64,000 bases of DNA from positions 1 through 64,000 of the forward strand of contig NZ_JANLGI010000013.1 of the NCBI RefSeq assembly GCF_024655635.1, written 5' to 3'. This document shows, one piece after another, positions 35,518 through 43,607 of the stretch. Position numbers and translations under genes: made by a program. The notes below the pieces were generated by a model. It made no database searches. It was not told the origin of the DNA and saw only the letters and a program-made list of their open reading frames with translations. The stretch's first letter is position 1. Each line of letters starts with the position of its first letter. The stretch comes from Allobosea sp. 47.2.35. GTDB taxonomy: Bacteria; Pseudomonadota; Alphaproteobacteria; Rhizobiales; Beijerinckiaceae.

Positions 35518-36507
35518 ATGCTCGATAGCGATCTTTTCCGGACGTTGATTGCCGAGGCGAGCCTCGCGCCGAGCGTCCATAATATCCAACCGACACGCTG
35601 GCGCCTGCTCGCGGCGGATGCGGTGCTGTTGCTGGAGGATGAGCGGCGGCGTGTGCCGGTGGCGGACCCGAGCGGACACGACGTCAGGCTCTCGCATGGC
35701 GCGGCGCTGGAAGGGCTGTCGCTGGCTTGCGGCCGGCATGGGCTCAGGATCGTGCGCGTGGAGATGGATGAGCGGCCGGGTGACGCCTCGGGGCTGCGCG
35801 TCATCGCCCGGCTGACACTCGCTGCGGGAGGGCCAATCGATCCGCTTGCGGCGGCCGTCGCCAGTCGCCATAGCTGGCGTGGCCGGTTCCAGCCCATCGA
35901 CGCGCTTCTGCAGGATGCCCTTGGCAAGCTCGCGACTGCGCCGGACCTGCTCCTTGTCCCGCCCGGTCCAGCCGTTGCCGATATCGCCGAGCTGGCAGAT
36001 CGCGCCGGCTTCCATTTCCTCAGCGCGGACGCGCATCGCCGCGAGCTGTTTGCCTGGATGCGGCTCTCACGCAGCGATCCGCGCTATGATCGCGATGGCC
36101 TCAATGCCCAAGCGATGGGCTTCGGGCCTATCGAAGCCACGGGCGTGTCACTCGTGTTGGGGCCGCTCTTTCCATGGTTGCGGCGCATCGGCCTCGTGGA
36201 GCCGCTCTCGCGGGAGCGTAGCAAAGCCACACATGGCGCGATGGCGCTGTTTCATCGGCCCGAGGGCGAGGACCCGCTCGAGACAGGCCGCGCCTTCTAT
36301 CGCGCCTGGCTCGCGATCGTGGCGCAAGGGCTCGGCGCCTGCCCGGTCTCGGTGCTCGCCGACTGGCCGGTCAGCAGCGCCGCTCTCGTCGCGCGTCATC
36401 CGCTGCCAGCCGGGCGCAGGCTCGTTAATGTCTTCCGGCTCGGCCGTGTTCCACCCGGCGCCGGACCGGCGCGCGCACGCCTGCCTCTCGCAGAGCTGAT
36501 CGTCTGA
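35518..36507 (+). CDS. Nitroreductase-family (Acg-like) FMN protein
   Basis: 329 residues. The opening SLAPSVHNIQPTRWRL carries the nitroreductase FMN-phosphate motif (SVHNxQPxxW), and the C-terminal half has the LGACPVSVLADWP segment seen in Acg-like enzymes. The length (about 330) fits the Acg/ThiF-associated branch rather than the 200-residue NfsB type. Last gene of the operon, three bases after the GNAT-like gene. Together with the ThiF-like protein it could modify an activated peptide or amino acid. Confidence 0.82.
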   Translation: MLDSDLFRTLIAEASLAPSVHNIQPTRWRLLAADAVLLLEDERRRVPVADPSGHDVRLSHGAALEGLSLACGRHGLRIVRVEMDERPGDASGLRVIARLTLAAGGPIDPLAAAVASRHSWRGRFQPIDALLQDALGKLATAPDLLLVPPGPAVADIAELADRAGFHFLSADAHRRELFAWMRLSRSDPRYDRDGLNAQAMGFGPIEATGVSLVLGPLFPWLRRIGLVEPLSRERSKATHGAMALFHRPEGEDPLETGRAFYRAWLAIVAQGLGACPVSVLADWPVSSAALVARHPLPAGRRLVNVFRLGRVPPGAGPARARLPLAELIV

Positions 36508-36516
36508 CGGGTGGTC

Positions 36517-36831
36517 TCAGTCGCGCTTGCGACGCGAGCGAAAGCGATCGAGCAGGCTGAGGCACCACAGGGCGAAGCGCGCCATCGGCCTTTGCAGGAT
36601 CGGCATGTCGGCGGCGAGCAGCAGCAGGCCGAGCGGCAGCATCCAGGCGCCGAGCAGCGGTAGGAACGAGAAGATCCCGCCCGCGATCAGGGCGATGCCG
36701 GCGGGAACGCGGACAAGCCGGGACTCGGGATGGCGCAGCCAGCGCAAGCCCGCGGCCAGCCGGGGAGGTAGTTCGCGCTCGATGCGCTTGAAGGCGCGGC
36801 GCAGTTCCTGCCTGGAGGATAGCGGCTCCAT
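36517..36831 (-). CDS. Small membrane protein, function unknown
   Basis: 104 residues with a basic N-terminus, one long hydrophobic hairpin (about residues 42-75, VPAGIALIAGGIFSFLPLLG...LPLGLLLLA) and a very basic C-terminal tail. This pattern is widespread in Rhizobiales as an uncharacterised membrane protein. It converges on the nitroreductase-like gene. Confidence 0.65.
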   Translation of the reverse strand: MEPLSSRQELRRAFKRIERELPPRLAAGLRWLRHPESRLVRVPAGIALIAGGIFSFLPLLGAWMLPLGLLLLAADMPILQRPMARFALWCLSLLDRFRSRRKRD

Positions 36832-36855
36832 GGTCCGGTATTCGTTGTCGTAGGG

Positions 36856-37272
36856 TTAGCGGACGACGAAACCTTGCCGGCGCCCTTTGGACGTGCGGCA
36901 GGAGCAATCGTCTCCGAGTGCGGCCGGCTGGGCCAGGGCGCATTGCCGTGCCGGCGTCCGGCAATGGCGTCCAAGGGCGCTCGTGCGCTCCGCCCTGCGG
37001 TAGAGCCTGCTCGATGACGGGCTCGGTTCGTAGAAGCGCGGACTGGGGGCGCCGGCCCCGACCGGCGGTCCGGCTCCCGGAATGCCTCCCTGGCTCGAAC
37101 GCAGCCGGATATCCGGCATATTGTCCGTGATCGACGGCGGACCCAGCCCCTGCCGCGGGCCGCCCGGATAGAGCGGGGCATTGCCGGGTGTCGCGTCGAA
37201 CTGGGCGTTGGCCGGCAGCGAAACCAGCACGGCCAGCAGGGCCACCGTTGCTGCGATGAGATTGCGCATCAT
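36856..37272 (-). CDS. Small exported protein, proline/glycine-rich, cysteine-containing
   Basis: 138 residues (the second ATG at 37269 is also possible). A signal peptide (LLAVLVSLPANAQ, cut about residue 23) is followed by a Gly/Pro-rich middle and a basic C-terminal third with four cysteines (C103, C110, C122 and C124 approximately) that could form disulfides. No family recognised. On the same strand as the following small membrane gene, 24 bases apart. Confidence 0.55.
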   Translation of the reverse strand: MMRNLIAATVALLAVLVSLPANAQFDATPGNAPLYPGGPRQGLGPPSITDNMPDIRLRSSQGGIPGAGPPVGAGAPSPRFYEPSPSSSRLYRRAERTSALGRHCRTPARQCALAQPAALGDDCSCRTSKGRRQGFVVR

Positions 37273-37348
37273 GCCGTGCCTGACCTCCTGCTGTTACGAA
37301 CTTACGGGCGCCCGGACGGATAAGGCTGCCCCACGTGAAGAGCGCCTT

Positions 37349-37972
37349 CTAGCGCCCCGGGCTGATCACGGACGTCACCTCCGACCACTGCGTCCAGCCG
37401 AGCGTCTGATAGAGGGCCCGGCCGTCCGGCGAGGCGATCAGAGTACCATGTTTGGCGCCGCGTTCGAGTGATCGCTGCGTCAGGGCGCCCATGACGGCGG
37501 TGCCGAGGCCCAGGCGCCGATGCTCGGGCTGGGTCAGGATCTGGTCGAAGACGGTGTGGCCGTCGACCAATCCCGCCGTCCCGCTCGCGGCCAGCTCCCC
37601 GCCTTCATTTCGGATGTCGATCCGGAGCGCGGCGCCGTCCTCGCTCGTCACCGCTTCATACCCGGGCGGCAGGGCAGGAGCGGATGCCTTTAGCGTCGTC
37701 GTCATGAGATAGGCGCGCTCGCGTGCCGTCCAGTTTTCCGGCAGCAACGGCACGGCAACCTCGCGGGGCGCAGGCACCTCGATATAGGTATGCGGCTCGT
37801 CGACCGAGCGTGCCAGCTCGGGAAGGACGGCCCGGTCGAACCTTGGTAGCACGAAACGCCCCCGCTGATCGGGCTTGCCGACGTCCAGCCAGAGGCCGGT
37901 GGGAACGGGGCCGGGCGCCGGATAACTCCGCGTCACCGCATAGCCGAACGCCCAGATTTCGATGGGATTCAT
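37349..37972 (-). CDS. GNAT-family N-acetyltransferase
   Basis: 207 residues starting at MNPIEIWAFGYAVTRSYPAPG. The acetyl-CoA motif is at about 150-165 (ILTQPEHRRLGLGTAVMGAL, with RRLGLG the pyrophosphate loop), followed by ALYQTLGWTQWSEV as the closing strand. The frame is open 30 codons upstream but the MNP start is the natural one. Acceptor unknown. Confidence 0.85.
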   Translation of the reverse strand: MNPIEIWAFGYAVTRSYPAPGPVPTGLWLDVGKPDQRGRFVLPRFDRAVLPELARSVDEPHTYIEVPAPREVAVPLLPENWTARERAYLMTTTLKASAPALPPGYEAVTSEDGAALRIDIRNEGGELAASGTAGLVDGHTVFDQILTQPEHRRLGLGTAVMGALTQRSLERGAKHGTLIASPDGRALYQTLGWTQWSEVTSVISPGR

Positions 37973-38043
37973 CAGATGGTCTCCAATTGCCAACGGGCCG
38001 GGAAGGTCCCGACCCGTGTGACGAGCCTTGCTCGGCAGCTTCC

Positions 38044-38415
38044 TTACGCTTGATGGGCCCATTCCGCAGCCAGCCAGCGCAGGCGACCTTGGTCGAAGGC
38101 GATGCGGCCGAGGCCCGGGAACGGCATATGGGTCGCCGCGATCAGGGCTTTCTCTTCGGCCGCGCGCGGGAAGAATCGGGCGCGCATCGCGCGGGCAGCC
38201 TCCGGGTCCTGCTCGAAGATGAAGCCGATATCGGGCGCGACCGGGTGAAGCGACGGATGGAAGAGCATGTTCCCGACCATCAGCAGACTCTTGCCACCAT
38301 CCTCGATGCGCACCCCGATCTGGCCTGGCGTGTGGCCGGCGAGATCGACGATCGATACGCCGGGCACGATGCCGCGCTCGCCATCGATCGCCTGGAGCTC
38401 GTCCATGCCGCCCAC
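38044..38415 (-). pseudogene. Metallo-beta-lactamase-fold hydrolase remnant (N-terminus missing)
   Basis: The reading frame gives only the C-terminal part of an MBL-fold protein: VDLAGHTPGQIGVRIEDGGKSLLMVGNMLFHP (metal His and the mid-domain strand) and a late AATHMPFPGLGRI with the last His. The HxHxDH metal motif that should come about 100 residues earlier is absent. Upstream codons stay open for a while but do not resemble the fold. It looks like a deletion remnant; a GTG at 38415 is the formal start. Confidence 0.6.
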
Positions 38416-38544
38416 GGCCAGTTGCCCATCAAGGCCCGTGCGTTCCTGGACGGGATCGCACCGCGCTTGCGTGCACGCCTGCTGCCGAGCGATGCGTGAG
38501 CAGGTCAGGGGCGGTAGCGATCACGAAGGCCGTTCGTGCCGGGC

Positions 38545-38622
38545 TCAGCTTTCCTTGGCCGAGATGTAGAAGCCGAAAGCCGAAGCGCAGGCCAGAACCA
38601 CGCTGATCTCGACCAAGCCCAT
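38545..38622 (-). CDS. 25-residue small membrane protein
   Basis: The ATG at 38622 has a strong GGAGG site five bases upstream and opens a 25-codon frame ending TGA. The product starts MGLVEISVVLACASAFGFYI and ends SAKES: a single hydrophobic helix with a short polar tail. Size, ribosome site and composition support a real small protein; the family is unknown. Confidence 0.5.
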   Translation of the reverse strand: MGLVEISVVLACASAFGFYISAKES

Positions 38623-38699
38623 TGTTGCCTCCTTCCTTGCGATGGAGGGGGAACCGTCTTGGGCCTGCCATTGTTCCGCCGCGAATAAGGTTGCTGCCG

Positions 38700-39296
38700 C
38701 TACCTGTCCCACCGAATCAACGCCCGCCCACTGGTGAGGTCCGTCACAAGCCGGCTGAGGCTATCGATGTCGGCCTTCGGCGCGGAAACCGAGAGGACCG
38801 CGCCGGTATCCGTGAAGGCCTGATCGCGTATTTGTACGCCCGCGAGCGCCCCAAGCCTGACCTGGACGCGCGTCAGGTCGCCGAAGCTGCAGGCGATCGT
38901 CGCCGCTGCCGTCTCGACGAGCTCGACCTTGCCGGCCTCGCGCAGGCACAGCGCGGCCGTGCCGCCATAGGCCCGGATCAGGCCGCCGCTGCCCAGCAGG
39001 ATGCCGCCGAACCAGCGCGTGACGACGACGGCGACGCCGTCGAGGGCCTGCCCGTCGATGGCAGCGAGGATCGGCTTGCCGGCCGTGCCGCTTGGCTCGC
39101 CGTCATCGTTGAAGCGATAGCTCTGCCCGAAGCGCCAGGCCCAGCAATTGTGGTTGGCCTCGGGATCGGAATGTGCCGCGATGAACGCCTTCGCCGCGGC
39201 TTCGTCGGCAGCGGGCGCGGCGATCGCGACGAAGCGGCTTCTCTTGATCTCCTGCCGGGCAGAGCTGGTTTCGACGAGGGTGAAGCGGGCGGCCAT
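38700..39296 (-). CDS. YigZ/IMPACT-family protein
   Basis: 198 residues. The IMPACT N-terminal domain carries the conserved KRSRFVAIAAP, WAWRFG, DDGEPSGTAGKPIL and VVVTRWFGGILLGSGGLIRAYG stretches, followed by a C-terminal DUF1949-like region. The start at 39296 matches the family; the frame is open 55 codons upstream without similarity. The bacterial role is poorly known (translation-related in eukaryotes). Confidence 0.92.
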   Translation of the reverse strand: MAARFTLVETSSARQEIKRSRFVAIAAPAADEAAAKAFIAAHSDPEANHNCWAWRFGQSYRFNDDGEPSGTAGKPILAAIDGQALDGVAVVVTRWFGGILLGSGGLIRAYGGTAALCLREAGKVELVETAAATIACSFGDLTRVQVRLGALAGVQIRDQAFTDTGAVLSVSAPKADIDSLSRLVTDLTSGRALIRWDR

Positions 39297-39577
39297 CAGG
39301 CCCTGTAGCATGCCGGGTTGCCGAGGGAACCATTCGCTCACGGCGATGCCCGAAAGCCGATGCCGTGCAGCGTCGCGCCACCTTCCACGATCAGGAGTGG
39401 CGGACGACGGGCGACGATCCCGGCCAAACTTGATCAGAAGCAGTTTTCGGAGCAGGCCCAAGAGGGCGGCAGTATCGAAGGGTTATAATTCAATATCAAA
39501 AACAAAGACTTGATGGAATTCATGTTGCAATGCACATGGATTCTCAGCCGCTGGAGGCCACCTATAAAAGCTGACCC

Positions 39578-39935
39578 GTGATCGAGTATCCCGAAGACCA
39601 TCGGCTCCCTGTGAGCGGCGAGATTTCCTGCCGGGACGTCGAGGCCTATCTCGACGGCACCGTCTATCTGTCGATCGCCGCCCTCGCGGCAGGTGCTCCA
39701 GACCGGCGTCTCCTTCGCCCGTGGCGGCTACTGGATCGAGCCGATCCGACCCTCCGTCCATCTCACCGGCTGCGATTTCGAGTATCTCGGCGCCGAGCGG
39801 GTGGCGGGCTCCTACCGGCCGAGCCTCTTCGTCGGCATCCTGCTCGCCGGCGAACATACCGGCTTCGTCGATGGTCATTCGATCGCGACGACGCGGGTCG
39901 GCGTGCCGATGTCGTTGAAGGTTTCCTCGCGGCGC
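39578..39935 (+). pseudogene. AraC-family regulator remnant (frameshifted and truncated)
   Basis: Two overlapping frames together resemble the N-terminal sensing part of an AraC-type regulator. The first covers 39578 to about 39690. The second runs on with a SFARGGYWIEPIRPSVHL stretch and CDFEYLGAERVAGSYRPSLFV. A frameshift joins them near 39690. Similarity stops after VPMSLKVSSRR, and the helix-turn-helix domain is missing before the sitA promoter region. It may once have been an iron-linked regulator; that is a guess. Confidence 0.5.
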
Positions 39936-39977
39936 CGAAGCGCCGCGAGGTATTCGGCTTGCGCGAAAATTTCTAAT

Positions 39978-39992
39978 TGCGAATCAATCGCA
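39978..39992. promoter_or_regulatory. Palindrome upstream of sitA (Fur/Irr-family-like box)
   Basis: TGCGA, five bases, TCGCA, within AATTGCGAATCAATCGCACTT. It resembles the GCGAAT-centred metal-regulator boxes found before alphaproteobacterial metal-uptake genes. Assignment to a particular regulator is not possible from sequence alone. Confidence 0.4.
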
Positions 39993-40020
39993 CTTGCAAA
40001 CCGTGGCGGCTTCGGGTTAG

Positions 40021-40043
40021 CAATGAGTTGTTGCAATTCATTG
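40021..40043. promoter_or_regulatory. 21-23 bp palindrome just before sitA
   Basis: CAATGAGTTG, three bases, CAATTCATTG: 10-bp arms with one mismatch. It ends 17 bases before the sitA ATG, with the AAGGA ribosome site in between. The placement is right for a metal-responsive repressor such as Mur or MntR (inference). Confidence 0.5.
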
Positions 40044-40060
40044 TCAATAAGGATGCCTCG

Positions 40061-40969
40061 ATGGCCCTCGGTTCACGTAGATCGGCTCTGATCGGTTTGG
40101 TGGGTGCCGCTTTCGTCGCCGCTTTCGGCGGCATGCCCGCCGCGGCTCAGGAGAAGTTCAAGGCCGTCACGACCTTCACGGTGATCGCCGATATCGCGCG
40201 CAACGTCGCTGGTGACGTCGCTGTGGTCGAGTCGATCACCAAGCCGGGCGCGGAGATCCATAACTACCAGCCGACGCCGGGCGACATCCAGCGCGCGCAG
40301 GGTGCGCAGCTCATCCTCTGGAACGGCCTCAATCTCGAATTGTGGTTCGAGAAGTTCTTCCGGAACCTCCGGAATGTCCCGAGTGTCGTCGTCTCGCAGG
40401 GCGTCCAGCCGATGGGGATCAGCGAGGGGCCCTACAAGGGCAAGCCGAACCCGCATGCCTGGATGTCGCCGGCAGCGGCGCTGATCTATGTCGACAATAT
40501 CCGCGACGCCTTCGCCAAGCACGATCCCAAGAACGCCGAGGCCTACAAGGCCAATGCCGAAGCCTACAAGGCCCGGATCAAGGCGGCGGTCGATCCGATC
40601 AAGGCGGAGCTTGCCGCCGTTCCCGCCGAGAAGCGCTGGCTCGTCTCCAGCGAAGGTGCGTTTTCCTATCTGGCCCGCGATTTCGGGTTGAAGGAGCTCT
40701 ATCTCTGGCCCATCAATGCCGATCAGCAAGGCACGCCGCAGCAGGTCCGGAAGGTCATCGACGCCGTGCGGAAGAACAAGATCACCGTGGTCTTCTCCGA
40801 GAGCACGATCTCCGAGAAGCCGGCCCAGCAGGTCGCGCGCGAGACCGGCGCCGCCTATGGCGGCGTCCTCTACGTGGATTCGCTGAGCGAGGCGGACGGC
40901 CCCGTGCCGACCTATATCGATCTGCTCAAGGTCACGGCGGATACGATCGCGAAGGGATTGACGCGGTGA
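40061..40969 (+). CDS. sitA: Mn/Fe ABC transporter substrate-binding protein (SitA-like)
   Basis: Cluster A-I metal receptor, 302 residues, with a signal peptide cut near residue 29 (GMPAAA before QEKFKA). The four expected metal ligands can be placed: H67 (AEIHNYQP), H132 (NPHAWMSP), E198 (SSEGAFSYL) and D273 (YVDSLS). His-His-Glu-Asp is the manganese/iron set, not the zinc set, and there is no His-rich loop. The ATG at 40061 has AAGGA eight bases upstream. The gene overlaps the ATPase start by GTGA. Confidence 0.92.
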   Translation: MALGSRRSALIGLVGAAFVAAFGGMPAAAQEKFKAVTTFTVIADIARNVAGDVAVVESITKPGAEIHNYQPTPGDIQRAQGAQLILWNGLNLELWFEKFFRNLRNVPSVVVSQGVQPMGISEGPYKGKPNPHAWMSPAAALIYVDNIRDAFAKHDPKNAEAYKANAEAYKARIKAAVDPIKAELAAVPAEKRWLVSSEGAFSYLARDFGLKELYLWPINADQQGTPQQVRKVIDAVRKNKITVVFSESTISEKPAQQVARETGAAYGGVLYVDSLSEADGPVPTYIDLLKVTADTIAKGLTR

Positions 40970-41871
40970 ATGTTCCCGTTGCCGGCTACTCGCTTCCGTC
41001 CACCGCGGAGGAGGGCTCAGGCATCGCGGTGACCGATGCGACCGTCACCTATCGCAATGGCCATACCGCCCTCAGGGATGCGAGCTTCCGCATCCCCACC
41101 GGCACGATCGCGGCCCTCGTTGGCGTGAACGGCTCCGGCAAGTCGACGCTGTTCAAGGCCATCATGGGCTTCGTCCGCCTGGCCAGGGGCGACATCCGCA
41201 TCCTCGGCATGACCGTGCGCGAGGCGCTGCGCCGCAATCTCATCGCCTATGTCCCGCAGGCCGAGGAGGTCGACTGGACCTTCCCCGTCCTGGTCGAGGA
41301 TGTCGTGATGATGGGCCGCTACGGCCATATGGGCATGATGCGCATCGCCAAGGCTGCGGATCACGAGGCTGTCGCGACGGCACTGGAGCGCGTCGACATG
41401 AGCGCCTTCCGCAAGCGCCAGATCGGTGAGCTGTCCGGCGGGCAGAAGAAACGCGTCTTCCTCGCGCGCGCCCTCGCCCAGGACAGCCGGGTCATCCTGC
41501 TCGACGAGCCTTTCACCGGCGTCGACGTCAAGACCGAGGACCAGATCATCGCCCTGCTGCGCGAACTCAGGGCCGAGGGCCGCGTCATGCTGGTCTCCAC
41601 GCATAATCTCGGCTCCGTGCCGGAATTCTGCGACCGCACCATCCTGATCAAGGGGACTGTGCTGGCCTTTGGCCCGACGGCGGAGACCTTCACGCAGGAG
41701 AACCTGCAGCGCGCCTTCGGCGGCGTGCTCCGCCATTTCGTGCTGAACGAGCCCGGTCGCGACGGGCAGGCCCCGGTCGGCGTCTTCACCGATGACGAGC
41801 GGCCGCTGATCCTGCGCGAAGGCAAGGCATCCCGCCGGGAGGCGGATACGCCTGACGGAGAGCGGCCATGA
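40966..41871 (+). CDS. sitB: Mn/Fe ABC transporter ATP-binding protein (SitB-like)
   Basis: 301-residue ATPase from the GTG that overlaps the sitA stop. Walker A GVNGSGKST near residue 55, Q-loop PQAEEVDWTFP (the VDW form typical of metal ABC ATPases), signature LSGGQKKRVFLARA, Walker B VILLDEPFTGVD, H-loop STHNLG. A C-terminal extension of about 40 charged residues follows the ATPase core. The earlier open frame through sitA is a shadow. Confidence 0.93.
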   Translation: MNVPVAGYSLPSTAEEGSGIAVTDATVTYRNGHTALRDASFRIPTGTIAALVGVNGSGKSTLFKAIMGFVRLARGDIRILGMTVREALRRNLIAYVPQAEEVDWTFPVLVEDVVMMGRYGHMGMMRIAKAADHEAVATALERVDMSAFRKRQIGELSGGQKKRVFLARALAQDSRVILLDEPFTGVDVKTEDQIIALLRELRAEGRVMLVSTHNLGSVPEFCDRTILIKGTVLAFGPTAETFTQENLQRAFGGVLRHFVLNEPGRDGQAPVGVFTDDERPLILREGKASRREADTPDGERP

Positions 41872-42725
41872 CCGCGCTTCTGCTCGAGCCCTTCGCCTAT
41901 GGCTACATGCGCAACGCGATGTGGGTCTCGGCCCTGGTCGGTGGCGTCTGCGCCTTCCTGTCCTGTTATCTGATGCTGAAGGGCTGGTCGCTGATCGGCG
42001 ATGCGCTCTCGCATGCGATCGTGCCCGGCGTGGCCGGCGCCTACATGCTGGGGCTGCCCTTCTCGGTCGGTGCCTTCTTCTCCGGCGGGCTCGCGGCCGG
42101 CGCGATGCTCTTCCTGAACCAGCGGACGCGGCTCAAGGAAGATGCCATCATCGGCCTGATCTTCTCCAGCTTCTTCGGGCTCGGCCTGTTCATGGTCTCG
42201 CTCTCGCCGACCTCGGTGAACATCCAGACCATCGTGCTCGGCAATGTGCTCGCCATCACCCCGGCCGACACGATCCAGCTCGCGGTCATCGGCTTCGTCT
42301 CGCTCGCCATCCTGCTCGTCAAATGGAAGGACCTGATGGTCACCTTCTTCGACGAGAGCCATGCGCGCTCGATCGGTCTCAACCCGACGGCGCTGAAGCT
42401 GATGTTCTTCACCCTGCTCTCGGCCTCGACCGTCGCGGCGCTGCAGACGGTTGGTGCCTTCCTCGTCATCTGCATGGTGGTCACGCCCGGCGCCACGGCC
42501 TATCTGCTGACCGACCGTTTCCCGCGGCTGCTGATGATCGCGGTCGCGATCGGCGCGCTGACCAGCTTCACCGGTGCCTATGCCAGCTATTTTCTCGATG
42601 GTGCGACCGGCGGCATCATCGTCGTGCTACAGACGACGGTCTTCCTCATCGCCTTCTTCCTCGCGCCCAAGCACGGCCTGCTGGCCGCCCGCCGCCGCGC
42701 CGCCTGCGAACTGGAGGCCGGCTGA
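41868..42725 (+). CDS. sitC: Mn/Fe ABC transporter permease (SitC-like)
   Basis: 285-residue ABC-3 family permease with about eight to nine helices. The family segment KGWSLIGDALSHAIVPGVAGAY is near residue 38. ATGA overlap with sitB; the stop overlaps the ATG of sitD (TGATG). It pairs with sitD as the membrane channel. Confidence 0.93.
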   Translation: MTALLLEPFAYGYMRNAMWVSALVGGVCAFLSCYLMLKGWSLIGDALSHAIVPGVAGAYMLGLPFSVGAFFSGGLAAGAMLFLNQRTRLKEDAIIGLIFSSFFGLGLFMVSLSPTSVNIQTIVLGNVLAITPADTIQLAVIGFVSLAILLVKWKDLMVTFFDESHARSIGLNPTALKLMFFTLLSASTVAALQTVGAFLVICMVVTPGATAYLLTDRFPRLLMIAVAIGALTSFTGAYASYFLDGATGGIIVVLQTTVFLIAFFLAPKHGLLAARRRAACELEAG

Positions 42726-43555
42726 TGATCGTCATCGAGACATTGCTCTCGCCCTTCCGCTTCGACTTCATGGTCAATGCGCTGGTGATCTCGGCGATCG
42801 TCGCCGTGCCGATGGCGCTGCTGTCCTGCTTCCTCGTGCTGAAGGGCTGGTCGCTGATGGGCGATGCGATCAGCCACGCCGTGTTTCCCGGCGTGGTCCT
42901 CGCCTATATCTTCGGCTTTCCCTATGCGATCGGCGCCTTCGCCGCCGGCATGGTCTGCGCCACCGCGACCGGCTTCCTGAAGGAAAACAGCCGGATCAAG
43001 CAGGACACGGTGATGGGCGTGGTCTTCTCGGGCATGTTTGGGCTCGGCCTCGTGCTCTACGTCAAGATTCAGTCCGACGTGCATCTCGACCACATCCTCT
43101 TCGGCGACATGCTCGGCGTCTCCGGAGCCGATATTGCGGGCGCTGCCGCGATCGCCTTGTTCACGGCGGCCGTGATCGGCATCAAGTGGAAGGATTTCCT
43201 GCTGCATGCTTTCGATCCGGCGCACGCCCAGGCGGTTGGCCTGCGGGTCAAGCTGCTGCATTACGGCCTGCTCGGTCTGATCTCGCTGACCATCGTCGGC
43301 GCGCTGCAAGCCGTCGGCATCATTCTCGCCATCGCCATGCTGATCGCGCCCGGCGCCATCGCCTTCCTGCTGACGCGCCGCTTTGCCACGATGCTGCTGG
43401 CATCGGTCGCGATCGCGGTGATCGGATCTTTGCTCGGCGTCTATCTCTCGTTCTTCCTCGACAGCGCGCCGGCGCCGACGATCGTGCTGTTGCTGTCGCT
43501 CGTCTTCGTTATCGCGCTCGTCCATTCCAGCCGAAGGGCGGTCGTGGTCGCTTGA
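42725..43555 (+). CDS. sitD: Mn/Fe ABC transporter permease (SitD-like)
   Basis: 276-residue paralogue of sitC, with the matching LKGWSLMGDAISHAVFPGVVLAY segment and about eight helices. It ends the four-gene sitABCD operon, all of whose junctions are overlaps, so stoichiometric translation is likely. The gene converges on the uronate dehydrogenase. Confidence 0.93.
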   Translation: MIVIETLLSPFRFDFMVNALVISAIVAVPMALLSCFLVLKGWSLMGDAISHAVFPGVVLAYIFGFPYAIGAFAAGMVCATATGFLKENSRIKQDTVMGVVFSGMFGLGLVLYVKIQSDVHLDHILFGDMLGVSGADIAGAAAIALFTAAVIGIKWKDFLLHAFDPAHAQAVGLRVKLLHYGLLGLISLTIVGALQAVGIILAIAMLIAPGAIAFLLTRRFATMLLASVAIAVIGSLLGVYLSFFLDSAPAPTIVLLLSLVFVIALVHSSRRAVVVA

Positions 43556-43607
43556 TGTCTCCTCCAGCTCGGCGAGGCGGTAAAAGCTAACCCGCCACGC
43601 TCCGCCT

